Shown piece after piece: positions 20,470 through 33,100 of a DNA stretch of 64,000 nucleotides. The stretch spans positions 14,532,573 to 14,596,572 of the forward strand of contig OY783201.1 of the NCBI GenBank assembly GCA_963678675.1. The letters run 5' to 3'. The translations under genes and the position numbers were made by a program. Under the pieces are notes generated by a model, which ran no database searches, was not told where the DNA came from, and saw only the letters and a list, made by a program, of their open reading frames with translations. The stretch is from Xiphydria camelus (lineage: Eukaryota; Arthropoda; Insecta; Hymenoptera; Xiphydriidae). The stretch's first letter is position 1; every line of letters begins with the position of its first letter.

Positions 20470-21815
20470 TTTGGAGTAATCAGCCGTACCGGGTAATCAG
20501 GGGAACACCCTTTATAAGATTTACTAACTCAGAAACTTCGCGGGCATGCGGGCAACCATTCCCCAAAGTTTCATCTCAATCGGATGAACGGTTTAGGAAA
20601 GCATAAGAGACATACAGACAGACAGACATGAAGATCATGGTCAAGGTCAAACCCAATATGACCATTGGGTAGCCATGGAAAAATTCTAAAAGTTTTGTAT
20701 TAAACATTTTTCTCTAAAATGATTTCACGCTGAGATAATCAACCGTACCGGGACTTTTTGAACACCATGTATAAGATTTACTAACTCAGAACCCTTCGCG
20801 GGCATGCGTCCAACCATTCCAAAAAGTTTCATCGCAATCGAATGAACGGTTTAGGAAGGCATAAGAGATATACAGACAGACAGACCTTGAAGGTCATGGT
20901 CAAGGTAAAATCCAATATGACCATTGGGTAGCCAGGAAAAAATGCTAAAAGTTTTGTATTAAACATTTTTCTCTAAATTGATTTCCCGCTGAGATAATCA
21001 GCCGTACCGGGACTTTTTGAACACCCTGTATAAGATTTACTAACTGAGAAACCTTCGCGGGCATGCGTCCAACCATTCCCCAACTTTTCATCGCAATCGG
21101 ATGAACGGTTTAGGAAGGCATAATAATCATCAGTACCGGTACTTTTTGAACACCTTTTATAAGATTTACTAACTCAGAAACCTTCGCGGGCATGCGTCCA
21201 ACCATTCCCCAAAGTTTCATCGCAATCGGATGAACGGTTTAGGAAGGCATAATAGTCATCCGTACCGGTACTTTTTGAACACCCTGTATAAGATTTACTA
21301 ACTCAGAAACCTTCGCGGGTATGCGTCCAACCATTCCCAAACGTTTCATCGCAATCGGATGAACAGTTTAGGAAGGCATAAGAGACATACAGACAGACAG
21401 ATCTTGAAGGTCATGGTCAAGGGCAAATACAATATGACCATTGGGTAGCCAGGGAAAAATCCTAAAAGTTTTGTATTAAACATTTTTCTCTAAAATGATT
21501 TCCTGTTGAGATAATCAGCCGTGCCGGGACTTTTTGAACACCCTGTATAAGATTTACTAACTCAGAAACCATCGCGGACATGCGTTCAACCATTCCCCAA
21601 CTTTTCATCGCAATCGCATGAACGGTTTAGGAAGGCATAATTATCATCCGTACCGGTACTTTTTGAACACCCTGTATAAGATTTACTAACTCAGAAACCT
21701 TCGCGGGCATGCGTCCAACCATTCCCCAACTTTTCATCGCAATCGGATGAACGGTTTAGGAAGGCATAATAATCATCCGTACCGGTACTTTTTGAACACC
21801 CTGTATAAGAATTAC
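20470..21815. repeat. Tandem repeat array of the Helitron, left part
   Basis: The unit contains ACTTTTTGAACACCCTGTA, then AACTCAGAAACCTTCGCGGG, then ATCGGATGAACGGTTTAGG, repeating about every 128 bp. Some units are lengthened to about 260 bp by a CAGACAGACAG-plus-GGTCATGGTCAAGG block. The array continues at 24862-25629 and 27562-28050. Confidence 0.9.
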
Positions 21816-21818
21816 TAA

Positions 21819-24800
21819 AGGTACGTACAAACCGGGCAACAAAGTGTTGGCAACATGTTGGCAACACGTCGATATCGGTGTTGGCAACATGTTGGCAACT
21901 CGTCGATGGATACTCGTCGACAGCGTAGCAGTACAGACCAGCCAACAAATGTTGGCAACATGTTGGCAACACGTTCATCCCCACGTGTCTCCCGTCGACT
22001 AGCAACAGCGGGCGGCATGACATCAAAGAGAATGGTCGCCTGTGTGTGTTGCTGATATCCGTGTTTCCCATTTCGAATGGGAAAAAGTTGACAACATCCT
22101 CGCAACATCCACGCAAAAGGGACGGAATTTCAGAAAGTCGATTCATACCTGTTTTAATACTTTTAATAGCATCGATCATAAATAACACGCCGACTATAAT
22201 ATAATTTTTATTGGATTCCTCGCCTGCTCAGATACTCCCGCCGTCGCCGCCGCTGCGCAAATTTTTTGACAGGATCGTCGCCGCGGCGACGATAAATTTT
22301 CCGAACTACGCACGAAAGTGGTTAATCGCGTCATCGGCACGGCATGTCAAAATACTGACTGGATCAAATCCTTTCCTTCTCCTTTTTTATTATTATATAT
22401 TATTATATAAAATAGTTTTTTAATAAATGCGTGGATAAAACCGTATCGCCGAAAACCCCGGCGACCTTGGGACCCGATGCGCGGAGCCAGGTACTTACCC
22501 CCCGGGGGTTGTGGAGAGAGAGCAAAGCTAGTACATACAAATAAATATACTACCGCCCACTTGACACGGCCCGGCAGAGACCACATGTGGCAGGGACCGT
22601 CGCGGACGGGGTTCAACGCTTCCGATCCTTTCCGTCAAATGACGGGACAGTCATAAAGACGAGAGTGTGTGTTCCGTCGCACACCTTTTCCGGAAAAGGT
22701 TAATTAACGAACGGATCGAAATAAGCCGTTTCCCGCAATACCTATTCTAATAAACAATGTTCCATCTTTGCGCGACGGACTATACGCGCCAAATTAATCT
22801 TGCGTGGTGGGTTTAGGATGAATAAAATTATACCAATTAGTAAGGGAAGACAAACAATGCATTAACTTTATTTGCGAGCTGTTCCGGTCGCTCGCAGGTT
22901 TTCAAACGTACTGGTCGCTCTTTAGTCCAGGAAAGATATCATTTTTCAAAAAAATAATTGCGGACAGGTTGATTTTTTGAGGGTCGATGGAGGGGTGCCT
23001 CCCGAGTCTCCAGCCAAATTTGCACCCTCGCCAACCCCTGGAGAGGGGTGCAATAGGGGTGGTTTCTTATTTATTTTTTTTTTTTTGAAATTTTTTTTTC
23101 TAACTTGTAGAGAATAATATTTTCTACAACTTTGCCTAATAAAATTTTTTTAAAACTTTTATTTTTAACGGTCTAGCGCCCATTATACGGGAAAACATTC
23201 ACCATACTTATTTATTACGGTTCAGGAAATATACGAACGAAAGGTTGAATAGCTGGTTTTTCCATGCTGTTTCATCGACAACTGTCTCCCGAGCTTTCAA
23301 CAAAAAAACGCAGTCTAACCCCTTCGGGGTTTTGCGTAATAGGGGTGGTCTCATTATTTTGGGGCGGTTTTTTATGGGTCACTTGTACTTAATGAAAATC
23401 TATACAGCGTTATTTCCTTAAAGTTAATTTTTTAAACGTTGTTATTAACCAGTAGAGGCCTCAATAAATAAAAATGTTTTCGGCTACACATTATTGGTTT
23501 TGGTCTCTTGCTTACAGGTTTGAGAAAGGAATGCAAGGAATGTAGTGAATACCTGCCTTTTTGGAGGTATTTTGATATAACGGTTCATACCGTTCGATAT
23601 TCTTGGAACATAACCATAAGTTAAGCTTAATTTAGAATATTCATATCATTAGTCACAATGACAAGGTAAACGGTCTGTTTCGGCAAATCCAGGTTGTTAA
23701 TGGTTCACAGTCCGCACCTTCCTCGAAAGGGCTAATGGTTGGATGAGTCGGAATAGATCGTTTTTCGGCATACTTATTTGACAGCTACCGCTATACTTAG
23801 AATATCAAATAAGCTGGCTTCTTTCTCTTAGAAAGAATGACGAATGCGGTCTATTGTTGTTTGGAGACAACTTAATGGCAGGCTTATCCAGGAATTGTAT
23901 TAGGCAAAGTTGTAGAGAATATTATTCTCTACAAGTTAGGAAAAAAATTTCGAAAAAAAAATTATAAGAAACAACCCCTATTGCAACCCCCTGCAGGGGT
24001 TGCGGAGTGTGTTTTTTTTGTTGGAAGCTCGGGAGACAGTTGTCGATGAAACGGATCAATCTTTCGTTCGTATATTTCCTGAACCGTAATAAATAAGTAT
24101 GGTGAATGTTTTCCCGTATAATGGGTGCTAGAACGTTAAAAATAAGTTTAAAAAAAATTTTATTATGCAAAGTTGTAGAGAATATTATTCTCTACAAGTT
24201 AGAAAAAAAATTTCAAAAAAAAAAAAATAAGAAACCACCCCTATTGCACCCCTCTCCAGGGGTTGGCGAGAGTGCAAATTTGGCTGGAGACTCGGGAGGC
24301 ACCCCTCCATCGACCCTCAAAAAATCGACCTGTCCGCAATTATTTTTTTGCACCCCCTATAGAGAGGGTCTAGTTTTACTTCGACCCTGTGGTATTGAGG
24401 AACTTTCCCGGATCTAATTTATGGCTTTAACGGCCCGAGGAGTGTCAAATTTCTCCCTCACGCCGCACAGTCTACGGCCGAAATGCGAAGAGCATTTGGG
24501 CGAATATGCGACAGACAATTTATTAATAATTTATTAATCCGTAGTGGTCACACGGGGTCCAGTGGACCCCATGCTAATAAAATATACATTTAGCTCATGA
24601 AAACAGTTTTTTCACTTTATTTTATACGTTCAAAACCGACCTATTTGATTGTACGAGTTTCATGAAAATTAATATCTTGAAACTGTAAAATAAATATACT
24701 TTTGTCACAAAGCTCGTTGTAATAATGTATCCAGATACGAGTTGATGTTGGTAACATCTATGTTGCCAACTTGTTCCGCCTGTTGCCAACCGGTTGCCAA

Positions 24801-24861
24801 CGTGTTGCCAACATGTTGTCAACATGTTGCCAACACTTTGTTGGCCGGTTTGTACGTACCT
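21819..24861. mobile_element. 3.0-kb element with TAA duplication and GTTGGCAACAT subterminal repeats
   Basis: Termini are AGGTACGTACAAACCGG and its complement, flanked by TAA (21816-21818 and 24862-24864), inside a repeat unit whose intact form reads TTTACTAACTCAG. Next to each end GTTGGCAACATGTTGGCAAC is iterated. A three-base TWA duplication suggests PIF/Harbinger, but no transposase is found. A second foldback element (22949-24350) and pieces of the dispersed GGTTAATTA family (about 22690, 23700) lie inside. Confidence 0.8.
22949..24350. mobile_element. 1.4-kb foldback element nested in the 3-kb element
   Basis: Arms of about 320 bp are inverted copies: AATAATTGCGGACAGGT... at the left and its complement at the right, running through GAGGGTCGATGGAGGGGTGC to ATACGAACGAAAG. 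A third partial copy of the arm sequence (ATTATTCTCTACAAGTTAG) lies at about 23900-24000. It has no coding capacity. Confidence 0.75.
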
Positions 24862-25933
24862 TAACTCAGAAACCTTCGCGGGCATGCGTGCAACCATTCC
24901 CCAACTTTTCATCGCAATCGGATGAACGGTTTAGGAAGGCATAATAATCATCAGTGTACCGGTACTTTTTGAACACCTTTTAAAAGATTTACTAACTCAG
25001 AAACCTTCGCGGGTATGCGTCCAACCATTCCCAAACGTTTCATCGCAATCGGATGAACAGTTTAGGAAGGCATAAGAGACATACAGACAGACAGATCTTG
25101 AAGGTCATGGTCAAGGGCAAATACAATATGACCATTGGGTAGCCAGGGAAAAATCCTAAAAGTTTTGTATTAAACATTTTTCTCTAAAATGATTTCCTGT
25201 TGAGATAATCAGCCGTGCCGGGACTTTTTGAACACCCTGTATAAGATTTACTAACTCAGAAACCATCGCGGACATGCGTCCAACCATTCTCCAACTTTTC
25301 ATCGCAATCGGATGAACGGTTTAGGAAGGCATAATAATCATCCGTACCGGTACTTTTTGAACACCCTGTATAAGATTTACTAACTTAGAAACCTTCGCGG
25401 GCATGAGTCCAATCATTCCCCAACTTTTCATCGCAATCGGATGAACGGTTTAGGAAGGCATACTAATCATCCGTACCGGTACTTTTTGAACACCCTGTAT
25501 AAGATTTACTAACTCAGAAACCTTCGCGGGCATGCGTCCAACCATTCCCCAACTTTTCATCGCAATCGGATGAACGGTTTAGGAAGGCATAATAATCATC
25601 AGTACCGGTACTTTTTGAACACCTTTTAACCCTACATTAGGCGCGCGGGCTACAATTGTAGCCCATGCTTCTTCGAATAGTAATAAATCTCAGAAAAATA
25701 ATCAAACCCTAGCGCCCTTCTCAATAGCTGTTCAAATTACATCGCTCTACCTGATTAGTGTGTCCCCACACACTTGAAATGAGTGGTTGTTGTTTGTTTT
25801 TGTGCTCAAAGTCGTCTGGGCTACAATTGTAGCCCGCGCGCCTAACTGCGTAACATTTTTCGGATAGTAGAAATTTTGGATTTCGTTAGGTTTTACTGAC
25901 TTGAGTGAGTATTATTTTGTTAATTAGCAGCAC

Positions 25934-26512
25934 GTATACAGGGTGTTCGGAAAAAACACCGACACAGAAATAGGGGTGATAGGTTACGTCATTACAAGTA
26001 TTTTGATATAAGGGACCTATACCCGCAAGCGCGCCCCCTTCAGGAGATATCAACTTTTCAAGTTTATAACGACCGAGGTTGATCAAAGTAGAATAATAAG
26101 AAACGTATCAAGATGGTAACGAATATTTAATTTTACGAGATACAAAAACAATGTACTACAGCAAATGCTCAAAATGACGGCCACCCATGTCCATGCAACA
26201 TCGGAAACGATTCTGGATAGATGTGCCACTGCGCAAACTGCTTGCGGAAAGGATAACCGCTTGGCTCAAGTCCTTGTACTTTTCGAAGATGATGCGGATA
26301 CAAGGAGTTTTCATTTGTTTTTCAATTGTACAGGTAGACAAAAAACTCAATATTATTCTACTTTGATCAACCTCGGTCGTTATAAACTTGAAAAGTTGAT
26401 ATCTCCAGAAGGGGGCGCTTGCGGGTATAGGTCCCTTATATCAAAATACTTGTAATGACGTAACCTATCACCCCTATTTCTGTGTCGGTGTTTTTTCCGA
26501 ACACCCTGTATA
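25934..26512 (-). mobile_element. Deleted Tc1/mariner-type element, TACAGGGTGTTCGG ends
   Basis: Inverted ends of about 160 bp start TACAGGGTGTTCGGAAAAAA. Between them a short minus-strand frame ends FRCCMDMGGRHFEHLL, which resembles the C-terminus of insect mariner-like (DDE_3) transposases. The rest of the transposase is gone. It lies inside the piggyBac-type element. Confidence 0.7.
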
Positions 26513-27049
26513 TAGCAATTAAATGAATTACAAAAAAAACTACTGAAAACAAAATGACAGACCCGAAAAGAAAGCGTGTAGAGCAAAGCACGAGCACGAG
26601 TTCTTCTAAATGTTCCGGATGTACCACCCCCCCTCCTTAATATACCAGAAACCTCTGTTAGACGCTGTCATATATTTCCCAGGAAACGTGGCAAATCTAT
26701 ACCTAAAAGTTGTTTGCGATGCGTGCAAAGATATGAGGGATATCTGCACGACATGCTTGTACTTAGCATTTAACGGGCACTCAGTCCTTTTTGGACCATT
26801 GTACCCGAGCCACACTTGGGGCCACTCAGACAGAGAGGAGTCCCCCCCTCCGCCCACGACCCCCGGTGAGCCCAGGGCCTCCATGCAGATGGCATGCAGG
26901 AGTCCCCTAGCCCTCCCAGGTGTCCCAACCAGAGGGGGGGCCCCTCCCTATCATCACTCACTGGGGAAGGGGGTCCTCCATGCAGAAGCCCCCCCTCCTC
27001 ACCCCGAGTACAGCCGGTCTTAGCTCGATCCCCGGATCCCGGAAAAATT

Positions 27050-27150
27050 ATTTTTCCGCAAGCCGGGATTCGAACCCTAGACCTATCGCCCGAGCAGTCT
27101 TCGAGAGGCTAGTATTTAGACCACTCGGCTACTGCCGGCGACGCACGACA
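27050..27150 (-). tRNA. tRNA-like sequence (pseudo-tRNA or SINE head)
   Basis: The minus strand shows an A-box-like TAGCCGAGTGGTCTAA, an anticodon-loop-like CCTCTCGAAGA, a long variable region and the B-box/T-arm GGGTTCGAATCCC (27065-27077). This layout matches a class II (Ser/Leu) tRNA. The acceptor stem pairs poorly (about 5 of 7) and the sequence lies inside a transposon, so a SINE or pseudogene is more likely than a working tRNA. Confidence 0.55.
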
Positions 27151-28107
27151 TGCTTGACGGACTAAAAATACGTTGTGTTCGGGGTTCCACAACTCAGCCA
27201 TTTTTTATTGTTTTCTTTCTTTTTTTAGTTTATTTCAGAGTGTGTATTGTGTAGTTTTGAGAATGTGAAGTCTTGCTTCTAAAGATAAATATATACTTAT
27301 TTTTTAGTATTACATGTGAGATGCTTGCGAAATAAGGTACGAAAATGTCATCATTAGATTTTATGCACTTTTAACAACAGATTTAAATGTTAAAACAAGG
27401 AATTTGTATTTTTTATAATTTAGTACATCCTACTGAATATACTCTATGAATAAACCAGCTCCAAATAGGCACAATTTGACTTTATTTCCAATTCAAATTG
27501 GGCTACAATTGTAGCCCACGCGCCTAACCATGTTGTAAAAAGGGGCGCGCCTAACGTAAGGTTAAAAGATTTACTAACTCAGAAACCTTCGCGGGCATGC
27601 GTCCAACCATTCCCCAAAGTTTCATCGCAATCGGATGAACGGTTTAGGAAGGCATAGTAATCATCCGTACCGGTACTTTTTGAACACCCTGTATAAGATT
27701 TACTAACACAGAAACCTTCGCGGGCATGCGTCCAACCATTCCCCTTTCATCGCAATCGGATGAACGGTTTAGGAAGGCATTTGATATTACCTTAAAGGTC
27801 ACGGTCAAGGTCAAATCCAATACGACCACTAGGTAGCCAAGGGAAAATCCTTAAAGTTTTATATTAAACATTTTTCTCTAAAATGTTTTCCCGCTGAGAT
27901 AATCGGCCGTACCGAGACTTTTTGAACACCCTGTATAAGATTTACTAACTCAGAAACCATCGCGGGCATGCGTCCAACCATTTTCCAAAATTTCATCGCA
28001 ATCGGATGAACGGTTTAGGAAGGCATAAGAGACATACAGACAGACAGACAGACAAACATTCATTTTTATATATATAGATAGAAGATAGATAGATATATTA
28101 ATTCATA

Positions 28108-28343
28108 AGCTGTGCGTTCAAATTGCATTGTGAGGCATACGTCATTTACTGACTAATGAAATACTTATACTTTGTCGTTCATAAAAAGAAGCGCGCTTAC
28201 TGCACTTGGTTTGCGTAACTTAACTTTTATTAGTGCCAACGACTTCTTGGTTTGCTTTTTGTAACAAATGTAAAAGAGTGCAACAATTTCATTAGTCAGT
28301 AAATGACGTATACCTCGCAACACGCAATCTATTTAAACGCAAC
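28108..28343. mobile_element. Small palindromic MITE
   Basis: GCATACGTCATTTACTGAC near 28135 and its complement near 28290 form inverted ends of about 60 bp. It adjoins the 5' terminus of the Helitron. No duplication is resolved. Confidence 0.6.
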
Positions 28344-30120
28344 TTGCGAGATAAAAAGATGTTTTATTTTCAACTAATCAAAGTTACGGTAGGTATATTA
28401 TTATAGAAGGCGATATAGATGACCTATTCCTAGTTTTGTATCTCGCATTCCTTTCATTGTGCAATAGCCTTATTATTTCTCGCGTTCTTTGCTTTTTGTT
28501 TATTGACAGATGAATCTTAACTCTATCACTGCTGTATGAACAGTTTCATGAGACATAATGAGTAGAAATACTTGGTTTACGTATATTAGGCAATTGAAGT
28601 AAAGTATTCGTCTTGTCAGTAAGAAGCAAAGCAAAGTCCGATGATTACAACATGACCAGTATCACTGTACTAAAAGACTTTGCTGACAATCACTGTGAGT
28701 GTAAATTAATCTAAATCTTTCTTAAAAATTTTGGTTAGGAATGCAGAGAAAGAGAATTTACTTCTAATTTTTTTTTACATCTAATTGAACTAACAAATAC
28801 TGTTATTCGGATGACCTCAAACGTGGTGCTAACGAGTTAGCAGTCTTTTGGGTAACTAAATAATCGGTTCCGAAAAATGCTAAGAACTTTTAAGCACTTC
28901 AGTTTCGACCTCAAATGCTATCGTATTATTACGTTACGGGAGGTGCAGTAGTGCAGCATCTTGTCAGCACTGTCGTTAGCAATTTTGAAAGAAATTTACT
29001 TTCGTATTGATTATTATGAATATGTTTAAAAATCACGTCCTCATTCATCACTATCCGAGTAGCAATTATCCGAATAGTAGGGGATTGAAACCTGGTTAAA
29101 TTTGTCTCTTTATGTAGAGCTGATAAATTGGACACGCGAAAAGTTCAATTGGGTGTAGGTGAAGTAGGGGAGAACGGGTACAATTATAACAGTCTTTATA
29201 TTTTCATTTTTCTCAAAGTGGGCAATAATAATTTCTAAAAAAATACAGTACCGTAAGATAGGTGATATTACATTATACTATAAATAAACTGATATTCTCT
29301 CTCAATATTCGAAAATAAATCGATAAACGAACGCTCTCGCGGCGTTGTCATCGCACTTACGAGAGGGACGATGTTTTTTAAGGAAATAAAACCTATAATT
29401 ACGTTATAGATATTAATGTTATTTTAGTAATAAGTTTTTACAATGTTGAGAAGGAGAGGTGTAACATAGCAATTGAGTGACACATGACATACCAGTCTTT
29501 TGCTCAGGTAGTGTACAATTACCAAATTATAGCCTTTTTCTGTGCAATTGGAAAGGACTTAAGTCCTTTGAAGGACTTCTATCCGTTTTCTTCCCGTATT
29601 GAATAAAAACTTTATTTAGTTTGTCCCAATTGTCTCCATGAGCAGTACTACAACTATCCCCTGGCGTACTTTTTTTTAAAATTCGAATCAGTTAGCAGAG
29701 ATGGATAATTTTAATAATTAAGTAATAAGTGGTATTTCTAGTGGAATTTCTATACATGAGAATAAATTTAGCCGAATTCTTATGAATCATCAGTTGTAGA
29801 AACTATACCAAAAATAACGAATGTGGTTCAAATTTACTTACATGCGGTAATATTAATTTTTCACTCATTCATCAGGGGACAACGTTTTTATATTCTCCCA
29901 GAATTCTTATTGTAAATCTTCGCTACACACTATGGCGACCTTCTACAAATTGATAATAATTTAAGTCGATCGTTTATCGACCTATGGCCAGTCCAGCAAT
30001 TGTACCGTGTTACAGTTGTATCCGTTCTGCCCTACTTTGCACATGCTTGTTCTGTTAAAGATCTTTATAAATTAAATTTATATGCGAATGATGAAATATA
30101 CATGAAATTGTAGTTTCCAG
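28344..30120. other. Upstream region of the cyclase gene, start exon not found
   Basis: The stretch is AT-rich with short open frames only. The first coding exon of the cyclase should lie here or further left, but no ATG-donor combination joins exon 30121 in phase. The candidate ATG near 28651 with a GTGAGT donor gives the wrong phase. Confidence 0.4.
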
Positions 30121-33100
30121 CTTTAACAATCTACGAGAATCTAAAAGTATAGGAGCAACTAAGATTGAACAACATACAAAGATATTCGCATCGATGTGTC
30201 CCGATGAAATCCTAGACCACTATCATGACTATGAGACGCGGGAGTATTACACGACTCTCATGCTGGGTGACGTCTCAGGTATTCGTATCAATTATCCCAA
30301 TATCAAAACCACATTATTATAAATACCTCGATTAGAAAACCGAGGACAAACGATAGCACTCAGTTGTTGCCGAAGAGAAAATAGCCCAATTTTATAATAC
30401 CATTTACATATCATTCTGGTGACCTCTTCTCTTGATGACCAGGATTCACAGATCTGACAGAGAAATATACGAGGTCGGGCAAGGGCGGTCCTTCGAAGCT
30501 GACTGAAATGCTGAATAGTTATATCGGCCCTATGGTTCAAGAGATATTGTCGCATAATGGAGACGTTCTCAAGTTCTCGGGCGATGCATTTATAGTAATG
30601 TGGAAGCTTCAGGAGGGTATGGTTATGCGAGATCTAGCCGTGGAAGCCATACAAACTGCTTGCGTTATTCAGAAGTATTTCGGTACCTTGGATACGGACG
30701 TCGGTGTCACACTCAGAGGTATCCTACGTATAACTTTTATTACACTGTCCACAGCAGAATAGAGCTTATAGTACCGGTCCAAAGTTTGGACGCACATGTA
30801 CAAAACGATTGTAATCCGTAAAGAAAGACGAAAATATATGATATACTATATATACGATATATCTATAGGTAGGTAGTCATGCTACGCTAAAAAAAACACA
30901 TGTATTTAATTTAAATTTGAAAGTATATTTCTTTTATTAATTTATCTTAAGGCCAGCGGATAGACAATTTTTTAAATTTGTTTTATTTGGAGTAAAAACG
31001 TGTACATTTTTGGGTGTGCCAACTCTGGAGCAAGACACATACAATTGGCCGTGTGAAAAACATGAATTTTCCAAATTTAATACTGTAGGGACTTTTTGAA
31101 CACCCTGTATAAGATTTACTAACTCAGAAACCTTCGCGGGCATGCGTCCAACCATTCCCCAAAGTTTCATCGCAATCGGATGAACGGTTTAGGAAGGCAT
31201 AAGAGACAGACAGACAGACAGACAGGCAAACATTCATTTTTATATACCGCACATGTCCTATGGCCAACCGCGCAGGTGAGCTCCGACCTAAATTCTTGAC
31301 TTCGGCAGTATTTATGGTACAGTTAGAGTGGGCTTCAGACGAGTGCGCTGCATAAGAACGAAAAGTGTCGACTGCTCTTCTAATAGCTGTCAATTCGGGA
31401 GATCGAAGCGTTTCGTGTAACCTCAAAATCGTAAAGTTTTGAATTAGTAGTGAATAATTTGTAGAAGTGATGAGAAATAATCATAAATAATCTTCCGAAT
31501 TGTGACACCTTAGGTATCGCTCACGCCACTTCGTAAAACTACTTCCTAGACACGCGCGGTGCTAGCGCGGAAATAATTTCTGAAACAAATAGGCATGAGG
31601 CGTGTAATTCGGTTGGACATCGAAAAAACCCGAATGATTGTTAACTCTCACTTCTGAACATTACTTACCATTTATTCAAAGATTCACGATTTCGAGCTTA
31701 TACTTCGATCTCCCGAATTGATAGCCATCGGGAGATCAGACGTTTCACACTTTTCGTAAGAACGCAGCGTAAGAGCGAAAAGCGTCGTCTGATTTCCCGA
31801 TGGCTGTCAATTCGGATGATTATTTATGATTATTTCTCATCACTTCTACAAATTATTCACTACTAATTCAAAACTTTACGATTTTGAGGTTACACGAAAC
31901 GCTTCGATCTTCCGAATTGACAGCTATTAGAAGAGCAGTCGACACTTTTCGTTCTTATGCAGTGCACTCGTCTGAAGCCCACTCTAACTGTACCAGAAAT
32001 ACTGCCGAAGTCAAGAATTCAGGTCGCAGCTCACCTGCGCGGTTGGCCATAGGACATGCGGTATATAGATAAAAACTATATTTGGATATAACAAATTTTT
32101 CAAGTATTATATATTATTATAAATGCTATTTTAATTTTTCTTATGTTGAAACAAAAGTTAAACATTGTACTTCAATTTAACGAAGTGAGAAATTTTATCC
32201 TTATTTCAATATGGGTATATCATATTTTTCCTTATATACTACATAAGGCGAGGTAGATAAGGCGGTGACTATTATTGTACATCTCATTAACATTTTTCTA
32301 TTGGCCCATTATAAAGGGTGTTTCAAAATTTAATACAAATATTTGAAGGGCGTATTTTTGAGATCAAAATAAGACTTTTTTTTCCCTATAAGCATGTGTT
32401 CTAAAATACACCCCCTCCGAGCTACAGCCATCTTAATTTTCATTTAAAAAATCGATTTATGGCATTTTTAGGTCAACGAAACGATTAGAGCACTCGTTTT
32501 TAAAATTTTTAGAATATTTTATGCATAATTATTGCAACCACAGTTTAAAATAATCGATTTTTTCGTGTAAACTTTACTACGTAAACGAATCCCCGTTCGT
32601 TCATCGGCGATTATCTCGAAAACGGTAAGTTGTATCAAAAAAATGCAAGAGCCCAAAATTTTAGATTGTTGTCTGTCCGACTAGACGGTCGTACTCATTT
32701 TTAAAACTTCTAAACGGAAACATAAAATTTCGGTCATTAAATGTGCATGCCCCCCCCCCTCAATGCCCCCCCAAATTACGTTTATGCCATTTTAGGGGTA
32801 AGGAATCAGTAGAACATTCGAAACAGCAGTGGCTTGCAAATTTTTAAGAAATTTGATGAATAATTGGAGTAGGAATTGAAAATAATCGATTCTTTTATGA
32901 CAATTAAGATGGCTGTAGCTCGGAGAGGGTGTATTTTAGAACACATGTTTATAGGAAAAAAAGTCTTATTTTGATCTCAAAAATATGCCCTTCAAATATT
33001 TGCACTGAATTTTGAAACACCCTGTAATAAACATTTTCAAACCGATGTTGGTTCAATATGACGTAATACTATCTGAATAATTTGTTATCTTCCTTATCAG

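Larger units (their letters stand above)
25630..27561. mobile_element. 1.9-kb piggyBac-type element with TTAA duplication
   Basis: It starts CCCTACATTAGGCGCGC and ends GGCGCGCCTAACGTAAGG, flanked by TTAA (25626-25629 and 27562-27565). Internal to the ends is the palindrome GGGCTACAATTGTAGCCC, repeated near each terminus. The intact target ACCTTTTAAAAGATTTACTA is seen in another unit of the same Helitron array near 24971. A + strand stretch around 26700-26790 reads CDACKDMRDICTTC, reminiscent of the Cys-rich C-terminus of piggyBac transposases. It also contains a TACAGGGTG element (25934-26512) and a tRNA-like block. Confidence 0.85.
20271..28078 (-). mobile_element. Non-autonomous Helitron with both termini, host of two nested insertions
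   Basis: On the minus strand the element begins A/TCTATATATATAAAAATG (TC at 28078-28077). It ends with a hairpin (stem CCCGT/ACGGG at 20278-20282 and 20294-20298) followed by GCTGCTAG and a host T. This gives the Helitron signature 5' TC, hairpin, CTAG, and insertion between A and T. The body is an array of about 130-bp repeats plus longer units. Two large intruders (21819-24861 and 25630-27561) account for about 5 kb, leaving roughly 2.8 kb of Helitron. No Rep/helicase frame survives here, but a related copy at 30858-31245 retains a helicase C-terminus. Confidence 0.85.

Noticed and set aside
20470..28050. Regularly spaced repeats as a CRISPR-like array
   Set aside because: Units are directly adjoining tandem repeats without unique spacers, inside a Helitron in a eukaryotic genome.
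28651..28692. ATG followed by a GTGAGT donor as possible first exon of the cyclase
   Set aside because: It ends in phase 1, whereas exon 30121 needs a phase-2 predecessor. Alternative acceptors in that exon create stops.
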